Assembly (NCBI GenBank): GCA_902623915.1
Contig: CACNVM010000001.1
Location: forward strand, 17,501 to 76,536
From: an uncultured Pelagibacteraceae bacterium
GTDB lineage: Bacteria; Pseudomonadota; Alphaproteobacteria; Pelagibacterales; Pelagibacteraceae
Length of the DNA stretch: 59,036 nucleotides
Direction: 5' to 3'
Position numbers and translations under genes: made by a program. Under the pieces are notes generated by a model. The model saw only the letters and a list, made by a program, of their open reading frames with translations, was not told the origin of the DNA and did no database searches. This document shows positions 45,289 through 53,352 of this stretch, piece by piece. Each line of letters opens with the position of its first letter. Position 1 is the first letter of the stretch.

Positions 45289-46665
45289 ATGGAAATTTAT
45301 CAAAAACAATCTTTTAAAGACTCTTTCAAAGTTTATTTTGACAGAAGAATGTTGCGTATTCTTTTATTAGGAGCAATAAGTGGTTTTCCATGGGTGATTA
45401 TAGGTAGCAGTTTAAGTCTTTGGCTAAAAGAAGATGGGTTAAGCAGAAGTACAATAGGTTGGGCTGGTCTTATCTTCGCTGTTTATGCTTTTAATTATTT
45501 ATGGGCTCCATTAATTGATCGAGTTCGTATTCCATGGCTTACAAATAAAGTTGGGCACCGTCGTAGTTGGATAATTATAATGCAATTAATTATTCTTTTA
45601 AGTTTAATTTTTTGGAATTTTGTTGACCCAACAAAAAATTTAGCCTTAGTTATTTCAATTGGCTTAATAATTGCAATAGCCTCTGCAACTCAAGATATTA
45701 CGGTAGATGCATTAAGGATAGAACAAATCGGAAAAAATGAGGGTAAGTCTATGCAGGCAGGTGCTGCCATTGCTGTAGTTGGTTGGTGGACTGGATACAA
45801 ACTTGGTGGAGTTGTTGCGTTAAATTCTGCAGAATATTTTCAAAAATTAGGTATAGATAATTACTGGCAAATTACATTTTTAATTTTAGGAATAATCATC
45901 ATTGCTTGTAATATTGCGTTAATGTTTGTTCATGAAAAAAAATCAAGTGAAAGATATGATGCACAAAGCAAAACAGATAAAATTATACAAAAAAAATTAG
46001 GTAGTAATAATTTTTTGGCTCCAATTATTGCTTGGATAAGTGGAACGATCGCTGGTCCTATAGTAAGTTTTTTTAAAAAAAATGGTTTTAAAATTGCGTT
46101 GGGTATTTTAGGCTTTGTTTTTCTTTTTAAAATTGGTGAAGCATTTCTTGGTAGAATGTCCATAATCTTCTATAAGGAGATTGGTTTTTCCAAAACAGAT
46201 ATTGCCATCTACTCTAAAGGTCTAGGCTGGATAACGACTGTTGTATTTACACTTTTGGGCGGACTATTTGCTATCCGATCAGGAGTTATTAAAGCAATGT
46301 TTGTGTCAGGAATTCTTATGGCATCTACAAATCTTTTGTTTTCTTTATTGGCTTGGTCTGGAAAGTCTGAATGGTTATTTGCTATTGCAGTTATTTTTGA
46401 TGATATGGCTGCAGCATTTGCAACAGTTGCGTTCGTTGCTTTTATTTCAATGTTGGTTGATAGAACTTATACCGCAACACAATACGCTCTACTTGCATCA
46501 ATTGGAACAGCGGGTAGAACTACATTAGCAGCCTCGTCAGGTGCAATGGTTGATTGGTTGAATGGGGACTGGGGTATATTCTTTATTATAACTGCTGTTA
46601 TGGTAATTCCTTCCTTAGTGTTTCTCTATTTTATTAAAAACGAAATTAAATTAAGTGAAAAATAG
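45289..46665 (+). CDS. MFS transporter, AmpG/PAT-like
   Basis: The 458-residue protein has 12 predicted helices in two halves. Its start resembles AmpG-type permeases: MLRILLLGAISGFPWVIIGSSLSLWLKEDG, then YLWAPLIDRVRIPW and SATQDITVDALRIEQ. AmpG imports anhydro-muropeptides for murein recycling (known for the family). The overlap of 11 bases with an NlpC/P60 peptidase gene fits a muropeptide role, but other substrates such as acetyl-CoA (AT-1-like) are possible. Confidence 0.82.
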   Translation: MEIYQKQSFKDSFKVYFDRRMLRILLLGAISGFPWVIIGSSLSLWLKEDGLSRSTIGWAGLIFAVYAFNYLWAPLIDRVRIPWLTNKVGHRRSWIIIMQLIILLSLIFWNFVDPTKNLALVISIGLIIAIASATQDITVDALRIEQIGKNEGKSMQAGAAIAVVGWWTGYKLGGVVALNSAEYFQKLGIDNYWQITFLILGIIIIACNIALMFVHEKKSSERYDAQSKTDKIIQKKLGSNNFLAPIIAWISGTIAGPIVSFFKKNGFKIALGILGFVFLFKIGEAFLGRMSIIFYKEIGFSKTDIAIYSKGLGWITTVVFTLLGGLFAIRSGVIKAMFVSGILMASTNLLFSLLAWSGKSEWLFAIAVIFDDMAAAFATVAFVAFISMLVDRTYTATQYALLASIGTAGRTTLAASSGAMVDWLNGDWGIFFIITAVMVIPSLVFLYFIKNEIKLSEK

Positions 46666-47398
46666 TTACGTAAATAATCTTACAATAACAAATCTTTATA
46701 AAAAAAAGAGTTTAAAATCTAAAATAGATACTCAATTACTTTATGGTGAAAACTTTAGAGTTATTAAAAAGATAAGTAGTTGGAAAAAAATAAGAATTGA
46801 GAGAGATGGCTACACAGGCTTCATCAAAGGTAAAAAATTTTCATACCCTATACAAGCAAACTTTAAAGTCTCAGTTTTAAAAGCAAAACTTTTTAGTAAA
46901 CCTAATATTAATAAAAGTTTAAATAAATTCCTTACTTACGATTCAAGATTAAAGGTGAATGAAAAAAAAGGTAAATTTGCTAAATTTGAAAATTATTGGA
47001 TTAAAAAATCCGACATAAAAAAAATAAATTTTAAAAGTAAAGATCTATTTAAAGATATTAAAAAATTCAAAAATATAAAATATCTATGGGGAGGTAAAAG
47101 TTATAGAGGAATTGACTGTTCTGCTTTAGTGCAAGTTTGTTTAAATCAGAATAATAGATACTGTCCAAGAGATTCAAAAGATCAGGAAAAATATTTTAAA
47201 AAAAAAATACAACTCAAAAATATTAGAAAAAATGATATTATTTTTTGGAAAGGTCACGTTGCTGTTGCTTTATCGCAAAAAAAATTAATACACGCTTATG
47301 GCCCAATGAAAAAAGTAGTTATAATGAATATTGATAAAACGATTAAAAAAATTTATAAAACTGCAAGATTAAAAGTAACAAGTATAAGGAGAGTTTAA
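46655..47398 (+). CDS. NlpC/P60 (C40) peptidase with N-terminal SH3-type domain
   Basis: The first 120 of 247 residues look like one or two bacterial SH3 units (LYGENFRVIKKISSWKKIRI, then the similar LTYDSRLKVNEKKGKFAKFE). The C-terminal half is a C40 papain-fold domain with catalytic Cys in YRGIDCSALVQVC and His in WKGHVAVAL. No signal peptide is evident, so it may act on muropeptides in the cytoplasm, consistent with co-translation with the AmpG-like permease. Confidence 0.88.
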   Translation: MKNSYVNNLTITNLYKKKSLKSKIDTQLLYGENFRVIKKISSWKKIRIERDGYTGFIKGKKFSYPIQANFKVSVLKAKLFSKPNINKSLNKFLTYDSRLKVNEKKGKFAKFENYWIKKSDIKKINFKSKDLFKDIKKFKNIKYLWGGKSYRGIDCSALVQVCLNQNNRYCPRDSKDQEKYFKKKIQLKNIRKNDIIFWKGHVAVALSQKKLIHAYGPMKKVVIMNIDKTIKKIYKTARLKVTSIRRV

Positions 47399-47399
47399 A

Positions 47400-47468
47400 A
47401 TGCACTGGATCTTACTAGGAATAGCTATTGGAATAGTTATTTACCTAGGCGATAAATATATTTTTTAA
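47400..47468 (+). CDS. 22-aa single-helix membrane peptide
   Basis: The ATG at 47400 lies nine bases behind GGAG (47388-47391), at the end of the NlpC/P60 gene, and the reading frame stops at 47468. The product is almost entirely one hydrophobic helix (MHWILLGIAIGIVIYLG, then DKYIF). The strong ribosome site, rare in this AT-rich window, is the main support. It is too short for homology to prove. It faces a similar 21-aa ORF on the opposite strand. Confidence 0.5.
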   Translation: MHWILLGIAIGIVIYLGDKYIF

Positions 47469-47480
47469 TAATTTTATCTA

Positions 47481-47546
47481 TTAAATTTCATTGCTTGTGA
47501 TGTAATAGATTACATAAATAACAGCTAAAATTTCCCAACCGCTCAT
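47481..47546 (-). CDS. 21-aa single-helix membrane peptide
   Basis: The minus-strand ATG at 47546 follows an AAAGGGG ribosome-site-like stretch (47563-47557) and stops at 47481. The product reads MSGWEILAVIYVIYYITS plus three polar residues. Like the 22-aa peptide it is one membrane-spanning helix. The two genes converge with 12 bases between them. Function is unknown. Confidence 0.45.
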   Translation of the reverse strand: MSGWEILAVIYVIYYITSNEI

Positions 47547-47587
47547 TTTTAATACCCCTTTCTGACTCGATAAATTATATCAAAAAA

Positions 47588-47608
47588 TTATGGCGTAGAA
47601 CAGGATTC
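47588..47608 (+). repeat. decayed copy of the tRNA-Ser 3' end (possible att site)
   Basis: TTATGGCG (47588-47595), AGA (47597-47599) and GGATTC (47603-47608) repeat, in the same orientation and nearly the same spacing, the bases at 51451-51473 that form the 3' end and T-loop of tRNA-Ser. Eight consecutive bases are identical, and the rest aligns with a two-base gap. It sits between the 21-aa ORF and the dioxygenase gene, at the left edge of the region with unusual codon use. Confidence 0.4.
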
Positions 47609-47665
47609 TTAAAAAAGGTCAAAAAGTGTACTTACTAATTTAAAAAAACAGTATAGATTATTTAT

Positions 47666-48661
47666 ATGAAAAAATCTCAAGACAAGATAAATTCAAAAAT
47701 GTCTGACGCTGCTGATATCAGTAAGCCGTGGGATAAAGATAATCAAGCCTGGTGGGACTGGTATGTCGGTCTAGCAGATAATGAAGGTAAAAAGGATTCA
47801 ATTATTACTGCGGATCCTTTACCGAGTTTTGTAATCCCAAGTGATGATGAAGCTGTCTCCGAACTTTCTAAAACCTATCATTTGGAAAATGAACAAATCA
47901 ATTTCTTTAGAAAAAATGGTTTTATTAAATTAAAAAAAGTTTTCTCACCTGGTGTTGTACTTAAACTTAGAGCTGAGTTGATCAGCCTATTAAAAAAAGA
48001 ATTTAATGTTGACCCTGACAAAGAGGCACATGACCGGTTTCTTAGTCTTGAAATGATCTGGCCCAAAAACAAACTTCTTCGAGCATACGTATTATCACCT
48101 CGTCTTGGACAAATTTCAGCAGATTTACTTGGTGTTCCAGCAGTTAGACTTTACCATGATAATGTTTTAGCAAAACAAGCTGGTTGTGGTAGAACACCGT
48201 GGCACTTTGACGATCATCATTTTCCACTAGATACTAATGATGTAGTAACGGCATGGGTACCAGCACAACCAACCCCAATTGAAATGGGACCACTTTCTTT
48301 TGCTTATCCGTTAGATGTACATAATCTTGTAAATGCTGTTACTTTCGAAAAGACCGGTACTGGCTACGATAAAGGAGTGTCAAAAGTTTTTAAACAAAAT
48401 GGTGTTTCTGTAAACGAAACTCCCTTCGAGCTAGGTGAAGTTAGTTTTCATCATAATTTAAATTTTCATACTGCCTCAAGTAACCGAACAAATCGTAGCC
48501 GAATTGCTCTTGCAAATACTTACTATCGAGATGGGGCACGAGTAATAAAATCTCCAACAATGGTTTCTGGTGACTGGCAGAAATTTATGCCAAATATTAA
48601 ACCAGGTGAAGTAGCAGCAAGTCCCTTGAATCCAATTTGTTGGCCAACTGATGACAAATAA
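47666..48661 (+). CDS. phytanoyl-CoA dioxygenase-family Fe(II)/2-oxoglutarate oxygenase
   Basis: The 331-residue cytoplasmic protein contains the jelly-roll metal site H180-x-D182 in TPWHFDDHH and the distal His268 in LNFHTASS, with a 2-oxoglutarate-binding Arg in NRTNRSR about ten residues on. Such enzymes hydroxylate small molecules such as ectoine, phosphonates or lipids, and the substrate here is unknown. Arginine codons are mostly CGA/CGT, while surrounding genes use AGA almost only. The next gene, a methyltransferase, overlaps by 11 bases, and the two probably act on one compound. Confidence 0.85.
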   Translation: MKKSQDKINSKMSDAADISKPWDKDNQAWWDWYVGLADNEGKKDSIITADPLPSFVIPSDDEAVSELSKTYHLENEQINFFRKNGFIKLKKVFSPGVVLKLRAELISLLKKEFNVDPDKEAHDRFLSLEMIWPKNKLLRAYVLSPRLGQISADLLGVPAVRLYHDNVLAKQAGCGRTPWHFDDHHFPLDTNDVVTAWVPAQPTPIEMGPLSFAYPLDVHNLVNAVTFEKTGTGYDKGVSKVFKQNGVSVNETPFELGEVSFHHNLNFHTASSNRTNRSRIALANTYYRDGARVIKSPTMVSGDWQKFMPNIKPGEVAASPLNPICWPTDDK

Positions 48662-49550
48662 AGATATTAATTATGACAGTGGATTAAATTCTGACTGGAC
48701 TAAAAATCTTGCTAACAATCAACAGCCAGATGGTAAAGCCTTACTCGATCACTTAAAAACTATACATCAACAAAATGCAGGTTTTACTGAGAAATGTGCA
48801 AGCACTTGTCGCGATAGATCTGGTCGTAACAGTTACGAGTGGTTGGCTGAAGCTGTACCAGATATTAATGGCACTCGAGTATTGGATCTAGCTTGTGGGT
48901 CAGGACCATTATTAAAAATGTTACATGATCGAAATAAAAATTTTAGATTAAAAGGAGTAGATATGTGTGGTGAGGAATTATCACTTGCTAAGGCACGAAT
49001 GTCAGATGGTGTCGTTGATCTATTTCAATTAGAGGCACAGAATTTGACTGCTATAAAAAATGCCTCGATTGACATTGTTTTATGCCATTGGGCTTTAACA
49101 CTAATGGACCCTATTACTCCAGTATTAAAAGAAGTTAATCGTATACTGTCGTCAGGTGGAAAATTTGCAGCTTTAGTGAATGGACCAATGAATACAGCGC
49201 CAGGATATTTAGATGTTTATAATTTAATCTATAAATATGTTCAAACCAAGTTGCCTAATTATGGTAAGATTGACTTAGGCGATCCCAGAATACGAAGTAC
49301 AAAAAGCTTAGAGCGTTTAGTTAGTGAAGCTTTTCCTTCTGCTAAGGTTAGTATCGAAAATAATGTAGTGTCTATGGTGGGACCTGTTACTGAAGTTTCA
49401 GAAACTGCAGCAGGATTTTTTTATGCTTCACTTATCTTACCTACTGAGCTCCGAATGAAAATGCTTTCAGATTTGTCTAGACTACTCTCAGTATCAAAAC
49501 AAGAAGGTCGATTTGTAATGCCAATTAGTAGGTTAATTGTTAAGAAATAA
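48651..49550 (+). CDS. class I SAM-dependent methyltransferase
   Basis: The 299-residue protein shows SAM motif I RVLDLACGSGPLLKML (about 77-92), the acidic motif GVDMCG, and motif IV/V DIVLCHWALTLMDP. The N-terminal 70 and C-terminal 90 residues are probably for substrate binding. CGN arginine codons dominate, as in the partner oxygenase. It overlaps the oxygenase gene by 11 bases and is convergent with the autotransporter. The methyl acceptor is unknown. Together they look like a two-step tailoring pair for a small metabolite. Confidence 0.85.
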   Translation: MTNKDINYDSGLNSDWTKNLANNQQPDGKALLDHLKTIHQQNAGFTEKCASTCRDRSGRNSYEWLAEAVPDINGTRVLDLACGSGPLLKMLHDRNKNFRLKGVDMCGEELSLAKARMSDGVVDLFQLEAQNLTAIKNASIDIVLCHWALTLMDPITPVLKEVNRILSSGGKFAALVNGPMNTAPGYLDVYNLIYKYVQTKLPNYGKIDLGDPRIRSTKSLERLVSEAFPSAKVSIENNVVSMVGPVTEVSETAAGFFYASLILPTELRMKMLSDLSRLLSVSKQEGRFVMPISRLIVKK

Positions 49551-49579
49551 TTTATGGTGGATGTAGATTATGATTATTT

Positions 49580-51385
49580 CTAAAACTTGTGACTATATTT
49601 CAAATTAGCTTTAATGCTGTTTGTATCTTGAGTCGTGTGAAGTCCATCGAGTGCAACTGAAAATTTACTATTTTGAGAAAATTTGTAGTCATAATTTATG
49701 CCAGCAGATAAACTAAATTCAGTTTTTAAATCATTGTTCTGAGTATAGGTTCCTTTTGTTCCATTTACGTAAAAAACTTGAAGATCATCGTTTAATATTG
49801 TTCTAGCATCAGCTATCCACGATAAATAAAGATTTTTTTTATTATCTTTTAAAATTTGATGTTCGTTACTAAAGGCTATAGATCCATTATAAACATCTTT
49901 TTCTTCCCATCTGTAATACTTGCTTTCCTCATGTGATGGGGTATGTGAGTAACCAAAGTTGAAGCTTAAATCTGGTAACAAGTTGTTAAAGATTACTTTG
50001 TTTCCAAATAAAACTTCATAACTCTTATATACATCAGTTATGTCCAGCAACCCAGATGACGTAGTGTTAGTTAAAATTTTTCTGTCACTTTTATTAAAGC
50101 TAGCTCCACCTAAAAAGTATATCTCTGAGTATATTTTATCACTAATTTGAATCTTATCAAAATTCACTCCTGTTAAAAAACTAAACTTATCAATATCGTG
50201 ATTTTTTGAAATATTTTGTAAACTGGTTTCAAAGGAAAAAATTAGAGTTTTATTATCTGAAATTGGTTCGAAGATATTTGCTCCTATTCCTATTTTTTTA
50301 TTATCTAGTGCTAAAGTACTTTTATCTCCATCTCTTTTTAAGAAAGAAGTTGTGATTTCGCCCCATCCCTTTTCTCTTTGAGAATATTCATCGCTTTTTT
50401 GATATCTTACAAGAGAACTTCTCACACCTAATGATTTATATCCTAATTCCTCATCTATCATTTCATTGCCACCTTGACCTACAGATCCTGCAGATCCTTT
50501 GACAACTGGGTTGCCGTCTAGATCTTGTAAAATATAAGTACCATTTCCATCTATATCATAGTAATAACCTTGTCCTGCACCATGTTGTAACTTTATGGTA
50601 TGACCAGAGTCAGCCACGTTAATTTTACCAATTACTTTTCCTGAGTCTTTTAAAGTTACGGTTACTCCACTTCCAGCTATTCTAATTGCATAATTTTCTG
50701 GACCTGCTTTATTTTCTATTGTTCCACTATTGGTTAAAGTTGCTGTGTCTTCGGCAGCAATAAAAACTGTTGCTTGTTGTAGAGCAGTTGCGGAAGAGTT
50801 GTTATTGTAAATATGTCCCCCAATATTATTTATAAGGGTCATGTTGTTTGTATCGTCTTCAGACTTAATGGCATTATTATTAGTTGCTCCGGAGCTAACA
50901 GCTTCGGCAAAGATTTGTCCTGAATTAGTAATTGTTACATTGTTTCCCGTACCTGAAACTTCTGTAAGAGTGATGGTATTAGTATTACTTTTTATTATTC
51001 CTCCAGCATTATTTGTTACAGTGGAGTTTTGCGCATTTAATAAATTAATTGCCTTTGAGCCACCAGAGCTAATGGTTCCAGAATTTGTAACAGTTAGCCT
51101 AAGCTGGTCTTTTCCTTGTACCGTATTGTGAGAAGTAGCCGTTAAAGAAGATCCTGAATGTATAGTTAGAGTTGCATCATTCTTTCCGTTGATATTAACT
51201 GGTGCTTGTCCACTTCTTGATAAAGTTGAAGAATTTGTAATGGTTAATGATGTTTCATCTGCATTATAAACTTGTTGAGTTGTTGAATCGCTATTAATTG
51301 TATTAGATCCAGTTATATTTGCTGCATTAACCTGGCTTAATGACATTAAGTAAATAATAATAATTACAAATCTTAAAATTCTCAT
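49580..51385 (-). CDS. autotransporter-type outer-membrane protein
   Basis: A signal peptide (about 1-21, [19 protein letters not shown]) is followed in this 601-residue protein by a passenger rich in Thr, Asn, Ser and Gly. The passenger has repeated TNSGTI-like beta-helix turns (for example [33 protein letters not shown]). The C-terminal 270 residues alternate hydrophobic and polar in beta-strand fashion and end in Phe, as expected for a BamA-inserted barrel. Passenger length is modest and its role, perhaps adhesion or surface contact, is unknown. It is transcribed away from tRNA-Ser toward lower coordinates. Confidence 0.85.
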   Translation of the reverse strand: MRILRFVIIIIYLMSLSQVNAANITGSNTINSDSTTQQVYNADETSLTITNSSTLSRSGQAPVNINGKNDATLTIHSGSSLTATSHNTVQGKDQLRLTVTNSGTISSGGSKAINLLNAQNSTVTNNAGGIIKSNTNTITLTEVSGTGNNVTITNSGQIFAEAVSSGATNNNAIKSEDDTNNMTLINNIGGHIYNNNSSATALQQATVFIAAEDTATLTNSGTIENKAGPENYAIRIAGSGVTVTLKDSGKVIGKINVADSGHTIKLQHGAGQGYYYDIDGNGTYILQDLDGNPVVKGSAGSVGQGGNEMIDEELGYKSLGVRSSLVRYQKSDEYSQREKGWGEITTSFLKRDGDKSTLALDNKKIGIGANIFEPISDNKTLIFSFETSLQNISKNHDIDKFSFLTGVNFDKIQISDKIYSEIYFLGGASFNKSDRKILTNTTSSGLLDITDVYKSYEVLFGNKVIFNNLLPDLSFNFGYSHTPSHEESKYYRWEEKDVYNGSIAFSNEHQILKDNKKNLYLSWIADARTILNDDLQVFYVNGTKGTYTQNNDLKTEFSLSAGINYDYKFSQNSKFSVALDGLHTTQDTNSIKANLKYSHKF

Positions 51386-51450
51386 AATTTTTTTTTTATA
51401 GATATAACCAAAAATTTATTAAAACGCATCAATTTCATTTTGGGTCTTAT

Positions 51451-51473
51451 TTATGGCGGAGAGAGTGGGATTC
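51451..51473 (+). repeat. right copy of the tRNA-Ser 3'-end repeat
   Basis: TTATGGCG (51451-51458), AGA (51460-51462) and GGATTC (51468-51473) correspond to the CCA end, acceptor stem and T-loop of tRNA-Ser. The same elements recur at 47588-47608, so the pair brackets about 3.9 kb. Confidence 0.4.
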
Positions 51474-51543
51474 GAACCCACGAAACGGTTTCCCGTTTAC
51501 ACACTTTCCAAGCGTGCGCCTTCAACCACTCGGCCATCTCTCC
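51454..51543 (-). tRNA. tRNA-Ser(GGA)
   Basis: On the minus strand the acceptor stem GGAGAGA/TCTCTCC and the anticodon loop with TTGGAAA (anticodon GGA) are seen. A long variable arm typical of class II tRNAs (ACGGGAAACCGT) and a standard T-loop TTCGAAT follow. CCA is encoded at 51456-51454. It is separated from the lepA stop codon by no bases, so it is likely processed from the lepA transcript. Confidence 0.97.
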
Positions 51544-53352
51544 TTAGGTTTCTTTATTAATTTTTAAAACTCCAATGAAAGCTTCTTGAGGTATTTCAAC
51601 TCTACCAAATTGTTTTGCACGTGCTTTACCTTTTTTTTGTTTATCCAATAATTTTCTTTTTCTATCCCTTGCTCCTCCACCATGAATTTTGGTAAGAACA
51701 TCCTTTTTAAATCCTTTAATACTTTCTCTTGCAATAATTTTTCCACCAATAGCTGCTTGGATCGGGATCATAAAATTATGTCTTGGTATTAAATCTTTTA
51801 ATTTTTCACAAACTAATCTTCCTTGATTTTGGGCAAATTCTTTATGTATTATCATTGATAAAGCATCAACTGGTTCGTTATTTACTAAAATTCCAAGCTT
51901 AACTAAATTGCCCTCTTTATAATCTGTGATCTCATAATCGAAACTTGCGTAACCACTGGTTATTGACTTTAATCTGTCGTAAAAATCAAAAACAACTTCA
52001 TTAAGTGGAAGTTCATATACTAAAACTGCTCTATTTCCAGAGTATGATAAATCTTTTTGAATACCTCTTTTATCTTGGCAAATTTTTATAATAGATCCTA
52101 AATATTCATCTGGTGTTATAATTGTCGCCTTGATCCAAGGTTCTTCAATAAATTTTATTTGAGATGGATCAGGCATCATTGTTGGGTTCTGAAGATCAAC
52201 AATTTCACCATTGATTTTATTTAATTTATATACAACCCCAGGAGTTGTTGTGATTAAATTGATATCAAATTCTCTTGTTAATCTTTGAGTTATAATTTCT
52301 AAGTGTAGCAATCCAAGGAAGCCACATCTAAAACCAAGACCAAGTGCACTTGAAGACTCAGGCTCGTAAGAAAAACTAGAGTCATTTAGTTTTAATTTAC
52401 CTAAACCATCTTTAAGCCTTTGATACTCTGAACTATCTACTGGAAACAGTCCACAAAAAACAACAGGTTTACTGGGTTTAAAACCTGGTAACGGTTTTTC
52501 AATTGGATCTTTGGCATCACAAATTGTATCTCCCACTTTTGTTTCTGATAAACTTTTTATACCTGTTATTATAAATCCAATTTCTCCTGAATTTAATTCT
52601 TCTATATCTTTAGCCTTTGGGGTGAAAACACCAACTTTTTCAATTTCATATTCTTGGTTTGTAGACATTAGCTTTACTTTCATTCCTTTTTTAATACTTC
52701 CATCAATAACCCGTACAAGAATTACGACACCTAAATAACTATCATACCAACTATCTACCAATAAAGATTTAAGCTTAGCCTTTTGATCACCTTTTGGTGA
52801 AGGTAAATCTGAAACAATTGTCTCTAAAATTTCTTCAACACCTTCTCCAGTTTTTCCCGAACAAGAAATAGCTTTAGAAGTTTCTATACCTATTACGTCT
52901 TCTATTTGCTTTTTAACTTTATCAACATCAGATGCTGGAAGATCTATCTTGTTAAGTACTGGGATTATATGATGGTTTGTGTCAAGTGCTTGGTATACAT
53001 TTGCGAGAGTCTGCGCCTCGACACCTTGTGAACTATCAACAATCAGAACTGAACCTTCACAAGCAAGTAGTGATCTACTTACTTCATAACTAAAGTCAAC
53101 ATGGCCAGGAGTGTCGATAATATTTAAGAGATAATCATTTCCATCTTTCGATTTATAATTAAGTTTCACCGTTTGTGCTTTAATTGTAATTCCCCTTTCT
53201 CTCTCAATATCCATTGAATCTAAAACTTGCTCTTTCATTTCTCTTTTTGAAAGGCCACCACAAATTTGAATCATTCTGTCAGCAATTGTTGACTTTCCAT
53301 GATCAATATGCGCGATAATCGCAAAATTTCTTACTCTCTTTATATCTGACAT
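51544..53352 (-). CDS. lepA: elongation factor 4
   Basis: LepA/EF4 is a translational GTPase linked to ribosome assembly and back-translocation. The 602-residue protein has AHIDHGKST (G1), DTPGHVDF (G3) and NKIDLP (G4). The LepA-specific C-terminal domain ends in [20 protein letters not shown]. Its start overlaps the pheT stop by one base, and its stop abuts tRNA-Ser. Confidence 0.97.
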   Translation of the reverse strand: MSDIKRVRNFAIIAHIDHGKSTIADRMIQICGGLSKREMKEQVLDSMDIERERGITIKAQTVKLNYKSKDGNDYLLNIIDTPGHVDFSYEVSRSLLACEGSVLIVDSSQGVEAQTLANVYQALDTNHHIIPVLNKIDLPASDVDKVKKQIEDVIGIETSKAISCSGKTGEGVEEILETIVSDLPSPKGDQKAKLKSLLVDSWYDSYLGVVILVRVIDGSIKKGMKVKLMSTNQEYEIEKVGVFTPKAKDIEELNSGEIGFIITGIKSLSETKVGDTICDAKDPIEKPLPGFKPSKPVVFCGLFPVDSSEYQRLKDGLGKLKLNDSSFSYEPESSSALGLGFRCGFLGLLHLEIITQRLTREFDINLITTTPGVVYKLNKINGEIVDLQNPTMMPDPSQIKFIEEPWIKATIITPDEYLGSIIKICQDKRGIQKDLSYSGNRAVLVYELPLNEVVFDFYDRLKSITSGYASFDYEITDYKEGNLVKLGILVNNEPVDALSMIIHKEFAQNQGRLVCEKLKDLIPRHNFMIPIQAAIGGKIIARESIKGFKKDVLTKIHGGGARDRKRKLLDKQKKGKARAKQFGRVEIPQEAFIGVLKINKET

